This document shows positions 55,201-64,000 of a stretch of 64,000 bases of DNA, one piece after another (position 1 is the first letter of the stretch; the number at the start of each line of letters is the position of its first letter). Position numbers and translations under genes: made by a program. The stretch covers positions 56,135,934 through 56,199,933 of the forward strand of contig NC_063169.1 in the NCBI RefSeq assembly GCF_023159225.1, written 5' to 3'. The notes beneath the pieces were generated by a model, which was given only the letters and a program-made list of their open reading frames with translations, was not told where the DNA came from and searched no databases. Source of the DNA: Perognathus longimembris pacificus (lineage: Eukaryota; Chordata; Mammalia; Rodentia; Heteromyidae).

Positions 55201-56912
55201 AACATTTTTAAAAAGGAAATAACCTTTAATGACATACTCTAATTGCAATTTAGGAAGCTAATTTTTATCACTTTATCATTCACAGATGTATTGTTGATGG
55301 CATCTAGGATTTTACTTTGAGTAAACTGAAAATTGATTTGCATACTCTATTTCCTCATATTTTAAGCAACCCAAAATTTATGCTCCATTGGTGTTAATGA
55401 GTTGCATGTATTCTTTCCATTTCATATATATTTACAATGACCAAATCCTTCATAATAATTTCTTCTCAGAGATATTATTACTAGCACTTGGCAATGAAAT
55501 AAAATGTCATTGTCACACAAGAAACTTTGAAAAATGATAAAATCCTGTTCCATAATCTGATGTTAACAAAATCCTTAGTTTGGAAGCATTTATCACCAAA
55601 TAACATACAGTGTTTGTCACTTATTTAGTTTTTTTATATGTTTAGTTGGTGCTGCTCACTAAGATGTTCATGGGCTCTGAAAAGTATGTTGTATGAGCAG
55701 AAAATATCATCCACGGAAGAAAGGATATTTCTTTTCACTTGACTATGTCAATATAGCAACTGTTGTGGTTTGAAAGGGATTTATTGAACACTCATTAGTA
55801 AGAAAGGGGAAGAAATACATTAGCCAATCAGTCAGAGGTACTTAGTGTCTACTCTCTGTGGATTTTGTCTAAGGTATAATGGGAGTTAACAAAATAATCC
55901 AAAGGGCAAAATTCTAAATGCAGGATACACCAAAAAGTTTTAAAAGCCTTGTCTATGTTTTTCATTCCTGTGTGTCTCTCAGGATTCTCTTTCAAACACA
56001 GAGCTAACCTTGACCTCATATGAGTGCCATTTTGGCAAAAAAAAAAAAAAAAAAAAAGATGAGCTATGTGGACAATGAACCAGCATTCATGATTATATTT
56101 ATCAATTTATATTATGCTTAAGACTAATTTTTACACTTGGTAGTTGGGGAATAAACAAAAATATATTTTTACAGGATCAATGCATCTCAAGCTCTCTTAT
56201 AGCTGTCTTTCCAGTTCCTTTTTTTTTTTTTTCAAGAACTAATGCTAAATTGTATTGTTACCAAGATAAGGTCAGGATATGAAACAACTGTGTTTTGGCC
56301 AAAGATATTTCAATATTTCTTGGTCAGTATAATTACCTATTATTGGGCACAACTTTCTGATATTTGCACCACTGTACCCTAATAAACATTAAAAATGTTT
56401 TAAATGGCCAAATGTTGACAGGATTTTTTTCCATTATGTATAGTTAGTTGAAGTGTGTGTGTGTGGGGGGGGGTGTTCTTCACCTGCTACCGCTTCATCC
56501 AGCTCCCCAGGAAATAATTATAAAAGAAAGGGATCTTCAAGTAATTATCTTAATCCTAGTGGCCAGAATGGTTCTCCTTTTGGAGAGGATGACAGAGATT
56601 TCTTGCTTAAATTTAGACTATTTATTAAAGATGTTGGTTTCATTCCCCCTAAATACTTGCCCATATTTTCAAGATTGGGTTTAAGTCTGGCCTTCTAAAA
56701 TTTCCTCATCTACAACTTTGCTTCAATTCAAGAATCATTAAGATGCTTGAATATCTATTCTAGTATCTCTTTCCTTAATAGTATTAGGATGAGTTCGTTC
56801 TGAAGTTATATAGGTTCAGATATTGAATCTGGTTGATATGCAGTTGTGTTTTAGGATCCACAGCTAGAGTAGTCATTTAAAAAGTCCCAGAATAGAAATA
56901 TCTTATATTTCC
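55201..56912. other. Unassigned sequence
   Basis: A20 run at 56038-56057 and T-run at 56219-56233. 56440-56700 holds two overlapping open frames after a TG/G-run; one gives a Ser/Gly/Asn-rich peptide followed by a hydrophobic end. I do not recognise it and cannot support it as a gene. Confidence 0.45.
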
Positions 56913-57075
56913 CTCCTTCTCCCCCTCCTCCTTCCTTCCCTCCATCTCTTTCTCTTTTCCTCTGTCTCTCTTCTCTTCATCCCTATCTCCAGTTCTCCCT
57001 TCCTCCCTCCGTCTCTCCATCTTTCCATCTTTCTGTCACTGTCTCTGTCTCTGTCTGTCTGTCTCTCTCTCCATT
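56913..57075. repeat. CT-rich low-complexity region
   Basis: CTTCCTTCCCTCC, TCTCTTT and CTGTCTGTCTCTC units over about 160 bases. Confidence 0.9.
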
Positions 57076-57274
57076 TTGGTCACACTCAAAAAAGTACAGT
57101 ATATTTGACAAATGGTTGTGAAAATACAATTAGATTATACCTTATCTTCGTACGCAAAGAAAACTTCCAGTGCTTGAAACTACGTGATTTTATATTCAAT
57201 TTCCTCTGAACACATTCTGAAAATAAAAAATTTAAAAGAAATTTGAAGTGCACACAAGTACTTTATATAAGAAA

Positions 57275-57420
57275 AAAATTGCAACTTTGTGGTCTTAAGT
57301 AAAGCCCTTTAACTTCTCTGATTATACTTCCCTCATTTGCAGAACTATGGGGTTAGATAAAGTATCTCGGAATTCTCTAGGTTCTAGTAAGTGATTCCCT
57401 TAAAAACCGTCAGTGTTAAT
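57275..57420 (+). mobile_element. MIR SINE
   Basis: GTGGTCTTAAGTAAAGCCCT, TTAACTTCTCTGATTATACT, TCCCTCATTTGCAGAACTAT, GGGGTTAGATAAAGTATCTC follows the sense MIR core (CTTGGGCAAGTCACTTAACCTCTCTG...TTCCTCATCTGTAAAATGGGG). Confidence 0.7.
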
Positions 57421-57489
57421 TTATGAACTTGAAGTTATACATACACATGCACAGTTATAGGAAAAATTTAAGAAAATGGGAATTTACTA

Positions 57490-57642
57490 TATATTTCAGC
57501 ATCAATTCTATGCTATGGATATTATAGATGGTAGTTATTTAGTCTTTAAAATAACCTTAAAATAGACACTAATATCCAGTTTATACTGATTGGTAAACTA
57601 TAGCTCAGCGAAACCTACCATCTATAATTAAGAAGGAATATA
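57490..57642 (-). mobile_element. MIR SINE
   Basis: On +, ATAGACACTAATATCCAGTT, TATACTGATTGGTAAACTAT, AGCTCAGCGA fits the antisense MIR. The IDL-Geo to its right inserted at or in its end. Lies in opposite orientation to the MIR 70 bases upstream. Confidence 0.5.
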
Positions 57643-57855
57643 GGGGCTGGGGATATGGCCTAGTGGCGAGAGAGCTTGCCTCGTATACATGAGGCCCTGG
57701 GTTCGATTCCCCAGCACCACATATACAGAAAACGGCCAGAAGTGGCGCTGTGGCTCAAGTGGCAGAGTGCTAACCTTGAGCAAAAAGGAAGCCAGGGACA
57801 GTGCTCAGTGGTCAGGCCCTGAGTCCAAGGCCCAGGACTGGCCAAAAAAAAAAAA
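57643..57855 (+). mobile_element. IDL-Geo dimeric SINE
   Basis: GGGGCTGGGGATATGGCCTA head; Geo unit GGCGCTGTGGCTCAAGTGGC; A13 tail. TSD AGAAGGAATATA at 57631-57642 and 57856-57867. This copy has a short extra GTGGTCAG stretch within CAGTGCTCAGG near 57805, a private insertion. Confidence 0.95.
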
Positions 57856-57867
57856 AGAAGGAATATA

Positions 57868-58429
57868 GCTGGAGACTTCGCATTTTCATGCTTGCTACCC
57901 TATACTATCAGAACATAATACAGTCTTTTCTTCTCAAGGTGCAGTAGCACAGAAGATGTCAGTTCTAAAGGATTAATGGACACAGTTAGTACTAAAAAAG
58001 ATTTACATCTGCAGACTCTATACTATTCAACAATACAATAATGCTAATCATCATAATAAATTACTAGCTAAATAAAGATCCAAGTCTTCAGAAAAGGTCA
58101 TCTTGTCTCACAGCACAGAATTATTTTCAAAAGATTGATAAGCACAAAAATTTATCCTGTGTAAGAGATTACTTCGAGTTATTGTTATCTTGTAGGGTAT
58201 TACACTTCAGATTCATTAACAAATATTAAGTGCTTTGTATCCATATCTATGAAATAAAAGATGATTACTGCTTATTCATATAATAACCAAGGAGTTATTA
58301 AATATTTATCATTATGTTTAAGTAATGGAAGTGGCAAGGAGAAGGAAGAGTGATTCTATTTCTTTAAAGAAGAAAAATGCAATTAAGCCTTTGGGGGGAT
58401 AAGAATTTTCAGAACTATTATAAATAGAA
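57868..58429. other. Unassigned AT-rich sequence
   Basis: No gene or repeat recognised. Confidence 0.45.
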
Positions 58430-58870
58430 GGACCCATCTCAGCTTGATTACTTCAAAACAGCTTCCTGCAGCCTCCCACCAAGTAGATGAGCAATTAGTA
58501 TAATCACAGCAATAAGTCAAAGACACTTGCTGTTCAAACTTGTGTTCCGACTTTTCCTTTTGGCAGTGCTCCTAGGCTATTTCAATTGCATGCACACAGA
58601 CATGCATACACATATTTAACACAATCTTATTGGATATAAGGCAAAATGCCTACGATTGACTTCTCCTTTTATATCAAGGTTAAGTAAAGGGCACTGAACA
58701 AGGAAAGTGGTGCGGAAAAGAACAGCAGCCAAGCCGAGGATATTCTTATACACCAAACAGTCGTACAGATGGAAATCTGGCCAACAGAACCATAAAGCAT
58801 TGAGTCTAACTGTGAGTCAATCTGTCTGCACAAGTACAAGGTGACTCAGGAAAAGATTGCATTTTGTTTT
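58430..58870. other. Non-repetitive block, possible conserved non-coding element
   Basis: No transposon signature, balanced composition, retained CG dinucleotides (GTTCCGACTTTTCC, GGTGCGGAAAAGAAC, AAGCCGAGGATATT, CAGTCGTACAG). Motifs such as GATGAGCAATTAGTATAATC. Not tested for conservation. Confidence 0.3.
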
Positions 58871-59473
58871 CTGATAGATACCCAGAAGTTTGCATAAATT
58901 TATGTGTGTTGGATACTGTTTGTAGAAAGAATGAAAACTGCTTCATAAATGGAAAGATGGATTTTTAACCATTGATTTTCTGGTTAAAATAAAGAGGAAG
59001 AATCACCAAGTTTATTGGTGTGATACAAATTTTCATGTGTGTTGTAGATATGTGTTTTTTTTTTTTTTTGGTAACACTAAGGTTTTCAATTATTCATCAT
59101 ATCAAGTTGCCTGGTTATTGCTTTGGAACCGCTATGTTAACAGAAGATTTTATTTTTTATGGGCATTATGAAGAAGAGAGACCTTTAAGTACTTGACTTT
59201 TTCAGTTTTCCTCATATCATTATGATCATTATGTATTTCACATGCTCAGAATTATGTCTGTATTATTGCTCCAGGTTTCACAGCTTTGATTACTCACCAG
59301 TTTGAAATTTTTTCTATGGATATTTCCAAATGCTTCCTGTGGTTTATGATGAAAAGACTTTACCAATTAATGGGCAAAATTTCCACTCTAGGAATCTCTC
59401 CTAAGTGGTTAGAGAATGAGCATAGCAAAATATTTTTAATAATTTCAGCTCTTAGAAAAGAAATTACCAGCTG

Positions 59474-59474
<1 letters not shown>
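58871..59474. other. Unassigned sequence
   Basis: T-run at 59056-59070. No gene recognised; the 59286-59507 frame ends in the GT repeat and is not supported. Confidence 0.45.

Positions 59475-59506
<32 letters not shown>
59475..59506. repeat. (GT)n microsatellite
   Basis: A GT run of about 32 bases. Confidence 0.95.
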
Positions 59507-59509
<3 letters not shown>

Positions 59510-60149
59510 ATGTGTTTGGTTAATGAACTCTTTACTTTTCTATTTAAGTAATGTACAAGAACACCTAACCATTTATGTAAAGACTGTTGTTAGAGAATGC
59601 TGTTTTATATCCCTGAAAGACTTTGCTTACTGAACAATGATTTGAAGAAGGCAGATTATTAGTAATTATCCAATTATATGTCATCAGTACGAAGGAATAA
59701 GATCAAAACAGAAAGAGAGAAAGAATAGAAAATTGGTTTTTACTTGACATGCGGAAAATTGGGGAGAGTAGGAAAAAAATATTGGAAGGTAGAAATTTCT
59801 AGGCTTAGGGTCATTTCCACATAGGAATCTGAATCAACTGAGTGAAGATAATTGCAAACCTTACCTTCATCTTTAAATGTCAAAAAGGGAAGAATATAAA
59901 TATTAAAGATAGGAATTTTCATAGATGACACTGGTGTAGCTAACTAAAAGAATTAGGTTGAACTTTATCAGTATAAATATAGTATATCTTGAAACATAAA
60001 GGCATAAAAGTTTTGCTGATGCTTGAAAAATAACTCAGTATCAACTAATAAGGGTATAATTGGCTGAACCATTTCCTCCACCTTCTTAACCCTTAGTACT
60101 TCTGATTATGGCTGAATTTGAAGGGAAGGATTTTTTTAAAAATTAACTT
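59507..60149. other. Unassigned AT-rich sequence
   Basis: No gene or repeat recognised. Confidence 0.45.
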
Positions 60150-60151
60150 GC

Positions 60152-60184
<33 letters not shown>

Positions 60185-60362
60185 AAGGTGATATATAGAG
60201 GGATTACAATTACATGAATCAGATAATGAGGACATTTCCTTTTGTACAGTATCTTCTGTTGCCTCATTCTGTCCCAGTCCCTCCCTCCTATCTCTACCCA
60301 TGAATTGCTGAATTGCATAGTTTACTTTCATCAGTGTTCAGTGAGCTCCACTGCTGCTTCCT
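60150..60362 (-). mobile_element. L1 3' end with (ATT)n tail
   Basis: (ATT)n at 60152-60183, then AAAGGTGATATATAGAGGGA, TTACAATTACATGAATCAGA, ending around CAGTGAGCTCCACTGCTGC. This is the antisense of the L1 3' UTR seen at 6490-6690. The tail is expanded to ATT triplets instead of pure A. Confidence 0.7.
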
Positions 60363-60440
60363 GGAGAGAAGCCTTTTAAAGAGGTAATAAACTTGGGCTC
60401 TGATCCGGTATGGTAGTTTCCAGATAAGAAAAGGGCATTT

Positions 60441-60548
60441 GGCCAGGCATGGTGGCATACACCTTTAATCCTAGCACGTGGGAGGCTGAGGCAAGAGAAT
60501 AATGATTTAGAGATTACCCTGGCCTACATGGTGAGAAGATGGCCTATT
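60441..60548 (+). mobile_element. Monomeric 7SL/B1-like SINE
   Basis: GGCCAGGCATGGTGGCATAC, ACCTTTAATCCTAGCACGTG, GGAGGCTGAGGCAAGAGAAT, ending GCCTACATGGTGAGAAGATG. Closer to a conventional B1 (TTTAATCC-AGCAC) than the chimeric copies and without a Geo unit. Confidence 0.75.
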
Positions 60549-60561
60549 AGAAATCAAGGGG

Positions 60562-60815
60562 GTGGGGGGGAGGGTGCAGCTGGGGATACGGCCTAGTGGC
60601 AAAGAGTGCTCGCCTCCTATACATGAAGCCCTGGGTTCAATTCCCCAGCACCACATACACAGAAAATGGCCAGAAGTGGCGCTGTGGCTCAAGTGGCAGA
60701 GTGCTAGCCTTGAGCAAAAAGAAGCCAGGGGCAGTGCTCAGGCCCTGAGTCCAAGCCCCAGGACTGCCACAAAATAAATAAAGCTAAAGATATTAAAAAA
60801 AAAAAAGAAAAGAAA
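60562..60815 (+). mobile_element. IDL-Geo SINE inserted at the end of a B1-like SINE
   Basis: AGCTGGGGATACGGCCTAGT head, Geo unit, then a long mixed tail (AAATAAATAAAG, A-run, AAAGAAAAG). AGAAATCAAGGGG at 60549-60561 and 60816-60828 is a 13-bp TSD. A G-rich stretch (TGGGGGGGAGGG) precedes the head, an unusual 5' extension. Confidence 0.9.
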
Positions 60816-60828
60816 AGAAATCAAGGGG

Positions 60829-62634
60829 AAAGTCTTGATTTTGAACTTCCAGTCTCCAGAACATTGAGGAAATGCATTCCTGCTGGTTGAGTCATGTACT
60901 CTGTGATGCTTCGCTATTGTAACCCTAGAAAACTAATATGGCAAGTCATTTTGTCCAAAAGTCATTCGAAAGAAGAAATCACTACAGGACATGGAAACAT
61001 TCCTGATTTTTTTTTTGATATTTATTTAGCTTATTTAAAACTAGTTAAAAAAAGAAAAATCTAAGAAACAATAAAAATTGTCTAGATGATAGAAAGTATT
61101 CTGGCTCTAACAATCAATTCTTAGTTAAATCTCTGGGTTTATGTTGACATTACATTAATTAATATTGTGTTAAGAACAAGGAAAAGCATTAGAATATTGT
61201 TACGATGGAACAAATTTCAGTTCCAAAGTAAAAGCCCTGTCCTAGCTGAAGAAAATGTGGAACAAGTCATAGCAGAGTAACAATATTTTATTGTCCCTAC
61301 ATTAATAGCAAAGCACACTGGTAGAGATGAGGCAGACTATACAAGCTTAACAGAAATGACATTACATTCTATTCACATTATCTCTTTATCTAAGAAACAG
61401 ATTTATCCTAAGTAGTAATTAGGAGATTTATATCAAATGAATACAAATATAAAGAAATAGCAAGTGGTGAAAGATACAGACTGACCATAGCCATTGAATG
61501 ATGAAGAAAAGAGAGATGATAGGCATAGAGGACCCTGAAGGACATCCGATTTTCTGGAAGCTTCTTCTGCACTTGTATTCTTTTGTACTTTTCACCAGCC
61601 TGGCTAATAAGCCTTAAGATACTCACATGGTCATAATTAGAAGCCAAGATGGTCCTGATGCTAAAAGATCAAGCTATGTAGCTCAAATAATATAAGCTAC
61701 TTGACAATTTACAATATAAATATATTTAAAAGGAAAAGAATCATTCCAGTATTGTCGAAGAGAAGGCATTTTATTTTTCAATGGTGTGAAATACTAAATC
61801 TGTCCCTTCCATTTAAGACCAGATTTATAACAGAGAAGAATAAACATTCAATTTTCCATGGGACAACTGTTTTAGTGCACATGTGAGACCATTGACCAAT
61901 GTAATACCTGCCCTCTGAAAGCCTTCTTATACATTTTTTAAATCAGTAAAAAGGGGTATAGGAAAAAGGGATATGTTTTGTTTATTTACAATCATAGGAA
62001 CCCTTGTTATGTTCTTGATAGGTAAAAGACTGTTAGGTATTTTTTTTTTCTTCCATCTACTCACGTGATAAGGGAGCTTGTGATTGGTGCTTTGTCCTCT
62101 TGCAAAGTACTTTCAGAGATAAAAATCATGATTACTCTGAAGGATCAGCATTCTCTATGGAGAAAGAAGAAAATCACAAGAATTTTAAGTTAAGGCAGTG
62201 GAGGGGCAGGGAAGAAATCTCTCCAAAGTAGAAAGTTTTGTGATTGATCAGGACATTGATCCTGGGGAGGCTAGGGCGTGGGCATGCGTATGCGCATGTA
62301 GTGCCCCCTAGAACTTATTCAAAGTGTCTTTTTCATGTGAATCTGTTTACATATGGATCATTAATCTAGCATACCTTGGAATTAGAATTACCTTACTGGA
62401 TTATGACATTGTTTGTCCAAAAGAGTCAAATTTAGATATAAATGAACATTATGAGACAGATTCATAAAATAATGTTTTGGATAAGTACGCACATTTGATT
62501 TATATTCCTGAGCAAGGTCGTTGGGAGTAATTTCATAGTTATTTCTTTCCAGTAGATAAGTTCGCTCAACAAAAATGATAAAGCTAGTTAGATAAGGTTG
62601 CTATTTGCTAGCATAACTAGCTAAAGAGCTGAGG
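60829..62634. other. Unassigned sequence
   Basis: About 1.8 kb with no recognised element or gene. GGGCGTGGGCATGCGTATGC near 62273 is an isolated CG-containing alternating stretch. Confidence 0.5.
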
Positions 62635-62817
62635 TTGACATTTCAGTATTTAGACCTTAGGCTTTCGATACTTAATAAGGAGAAAACTACACTGGATATT
62701 GCAATAACCATCTTCTTTGCAGTCCGAGGGAGAGTGGACACTAAAATATTTGCCTACCTGTTCCCTGGAATTATCTACATTCTCAGTGGGCTTGTTGTTC
62801 TTCTTGCCTGGCTTTAG
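62635..62817 (+). other. Hydrophobic open frame after a possible splice acceptor (unproven)
   Basis: A 60-codon frame whose last 25 residues are strongly hydrophobic (FAYLFPGIIYILSGLVVLLA), like a membrane segment of four-pass families. An acceptor-like CTTCTTTGCAG lies inside it (ends 62722). I do not recognise a gene. It may be chance; composition is more balanced than its flanks. Confidence 0.15.
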
Positions 62818-63232
62818 GAAATAGAACAGACAGACAATCCATTCTTGTTTTTTTAAACTCTTTTCTAATTGAGACCTGAAAGTCTCAAATTCTCATCCCT
62901 AAGGAAAAACTCTTCGCCTATGAAGATAATTTTTGTTTTATTCCAGCTAGTACAAGGTGAAGTCAGAGAAGCAGAGCAAATTTCTTTGCTTTGGGTCACA
63001 TGGTCAGTTTTGCTGCTTGGCGAGGATCCTCAGCTATTGCTTGGGTAGGTTTTTTGAGGAGAAGGAGGAAACTAAATAATATGAATAAGTATTAGCACAT
63101 CATTTTAAAGGGGTGTTCTGTTCAAATTGCAACTGTGTTCCTCTCAAAAAGTAGACTAATGATTGGTATGTGCTTCATTGGTATTACCAATAGTCTCAGC
63201 ACCATCCTTCAAATCTCTACAATGTTCATTGC
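62818..63232. other. Unassigned sequence
   Basis: No gene or repeat recognised. Confidence 0.45.
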
Positions 63233-63315
63233 TATTATTATTAAAATAATAATAATAATTTATTATTTAAAATTTATAAAATAATAATAATTTATTATTA
63301 TTATTATTATTATTG
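63233..63315. repeat. (ATT/AAT)n repeat with inverted symmetry
   Basis: ATTATTATTA then AATAATAATA and back, giving several self-complementary arms. The right end (TTATTATTATT at 63301) is probably the expanded tail of the antisense SINE that follows. Confidence 0.9.
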
Positions 63316-63316
63316 G

Positions 63317-63841
63317 GTCATGGGGCTTGAACTCTGGGCCTGGACACTGTCCCTGAGCCTGAGCTCTTCAGCTCAAGGCTAGGGCTGTACCACTTGAGTC
63401 ACAGCACCACTTCTGTTTTTCTGGTGGTTAATTGGAGATAAGAGTCTCATGGAATTCCTGCCCAGGCTGGCTTTGAACTTCCATCCTCAGATCTCAGACT
63501 CCTAAACATTAGCATTTCCTCTTCCTTAGGTCCTCAGCTTCCCCCATTAGTCCCTAGACCCACCCAGACCTAAACTCCCTGCCCCAGAGCTATAATGGGC
63601 CACTTCTAGTCACCATTAAGACCTACCTATGTCCCCTTTAGCCCCAGAGAAACTGCCACCTGGATAAGGTGCAGACGCCATGTTGCTCCCTCTAAGGTGG
63701 GAGATATGGCCCCACTAATAAACCTTCTTATGACCCTTCTTCTCCTGTCTGTGACTATCTCCACAAGGTCCCTGGGATGGCTGGGACACATCCTTTCACT
63801 AAGTAGCTAGGGTTACAGGCATGAGCTATGGGTGCCTGGCT
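63317..63841 (-). mobile_element. 7SL/B1-Geo SINE split by an LTR-like insert
   Basis: Left arm: GGGCTTGAACTCTGGGCCTG, CTCAAGGCTAGGGCTGTACC, GTGGTTAATTGGAGATAAGA, CAGGCTGGCTTTGAACTTCC, TCAGATCTCAGACTCCTAA. Right arm from 63798: GTAGCTAGGGTTACAGGCAT, GAGCTATGGGTGCCTGGCTT. About 290 foreign bases separate them. Confidence 0.8.
63506..63797 (+). mobile_element. LTR-like insert inside a SINE (class uncertain)
   Basis: The interruption is GC-richer than its surroundings. It carries AGAGCTATAATGGG as a possible TATA region near 63590, AATAAA at 63717-63722 followed by a T/G-rich TCTCCTGTCTGTGACT, and ends ...CCTTTCA before CTAA. CTAA also precedes the left edge, which would give a 4-bp target duplication of the gammaretroviral-LTR type. 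Against this, the left end begins ACATTAG, not TG. Length near 290 would suit a short or truncated solo LTR. No coding part and no viral gene present. Confidence 0.35.
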
Positions 63842-64000
63842 TCGGTGCTATTTTTAGCAATGGCTCTACAACAGACCTAGTGTTATCCAGAATGTTTAGA
63901 AATTAGAGACATTCAGAGAACATGAAAATCAAATCAGAGATAGATCAGAAAATATTTTAAAGTAGCACAGAAATTGTTTTCATATGGTCTTGTTGCATAT
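63842..64000. other. Unassigned sequence to the window edge
   Basis: AT-rich, no feature recognised. Confidence 0.5.

Noticed and set aside
56448..56698. Ser/Gly/Asn-rich frame ending in a hydrophobic stretch
   Set aside because: Starts in a TG/G repeat, no recognised protein, no splice context, and length is within chance.
63233..63315. ATT/AAT inverted repeat considered as a hairpin RNA
   Set aside because: Its symmetry follows from the triplet repeat and its right end is the SINE tail.

Overview
This window is AT-rich mammalian nuclear DNA with no intact protein-coding gene, no CpG island and no tRNA or rRNA gene that I can support. The clearest clue to the host is a dimeric SINE of about 210 bp. 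Its left half is an ID-like, tRNA-Ala-derived unit (GCTGGGGATATGGCCTAGTG...) and its right half is a second unit (GCGCTGTGGCTCAAGTGGCAGAGTGCTAG...). This matches the published IDL-Geo SINE, which is reported only from geomyoid rodents (kangaroo rats, pocket mice, pocket gophers). I infer a geomyoid genome and do not assign a genus. The window reads as intergenic sequence or a very long intron.

Layout: 1-2.6 kb is unassigned AT-rich sequence. At 2.83-3.91 kb lies a RANBP9 processed pseudogene that appears to be internally inverted. From 4.4 to 6.7 kb there are two L1 3' ends, one flanked by a perfect 17-bp duplication and one carrying an inverted 5' piece. From 7 to 12 kb are B1-Geo and IDL-Geo SINEs (one nested) and old MER20-like and MIR relics. 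From 12 to 20 kb it is mostly unique sequence with microsatellites, a conserved-looking block at 16.0-16.7 kb and a diverged ~165-bp sequence present twice (near 17.0 and 19.5 kb). From 20 to 32 kb there are IDL-Geo copies, a tiny inverted L1, Tigger, hAT-Charlie, L2, MLT1 and MIR relics. From 32 to 42 kb it is unique sequence plus a twin-primed L1 at 35.75-36.55 kb. From 42 to 55 kb there are L1 3' ends, B1-Geo and IDL-Geo copies (one nested) and a conserved-looking block at 44.0-44.8 kb. From 55 to 64 kb there are more of the same elements, and the window ends in a B1-Geo copy interrupted by an LTR-like insert.

The main biology here is retrotransposition by one L1 machinery. It has mobilised itself, three SINE architectures that share modules (7SL head, ID head, Geo tail) and one cellular mRNA. 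Target-site duplications are readable at many insertions and their edges fit the L1 endonuclease preference (TT/AAAA-like). Four inserts have head-to-head segments of the kind made by twin priming. I found no candidate for a new molecular system. The best second-look items are the inverted RANBP9 retrocopy, the 7SL-Geo chimeric SINE, the unexplained 17.0/19.5 kb repeat pair, the LTR-like insert and several non-repetitive blocks that could be conserved regulatory DNA. All family assignments are by eye, without a repeat library.
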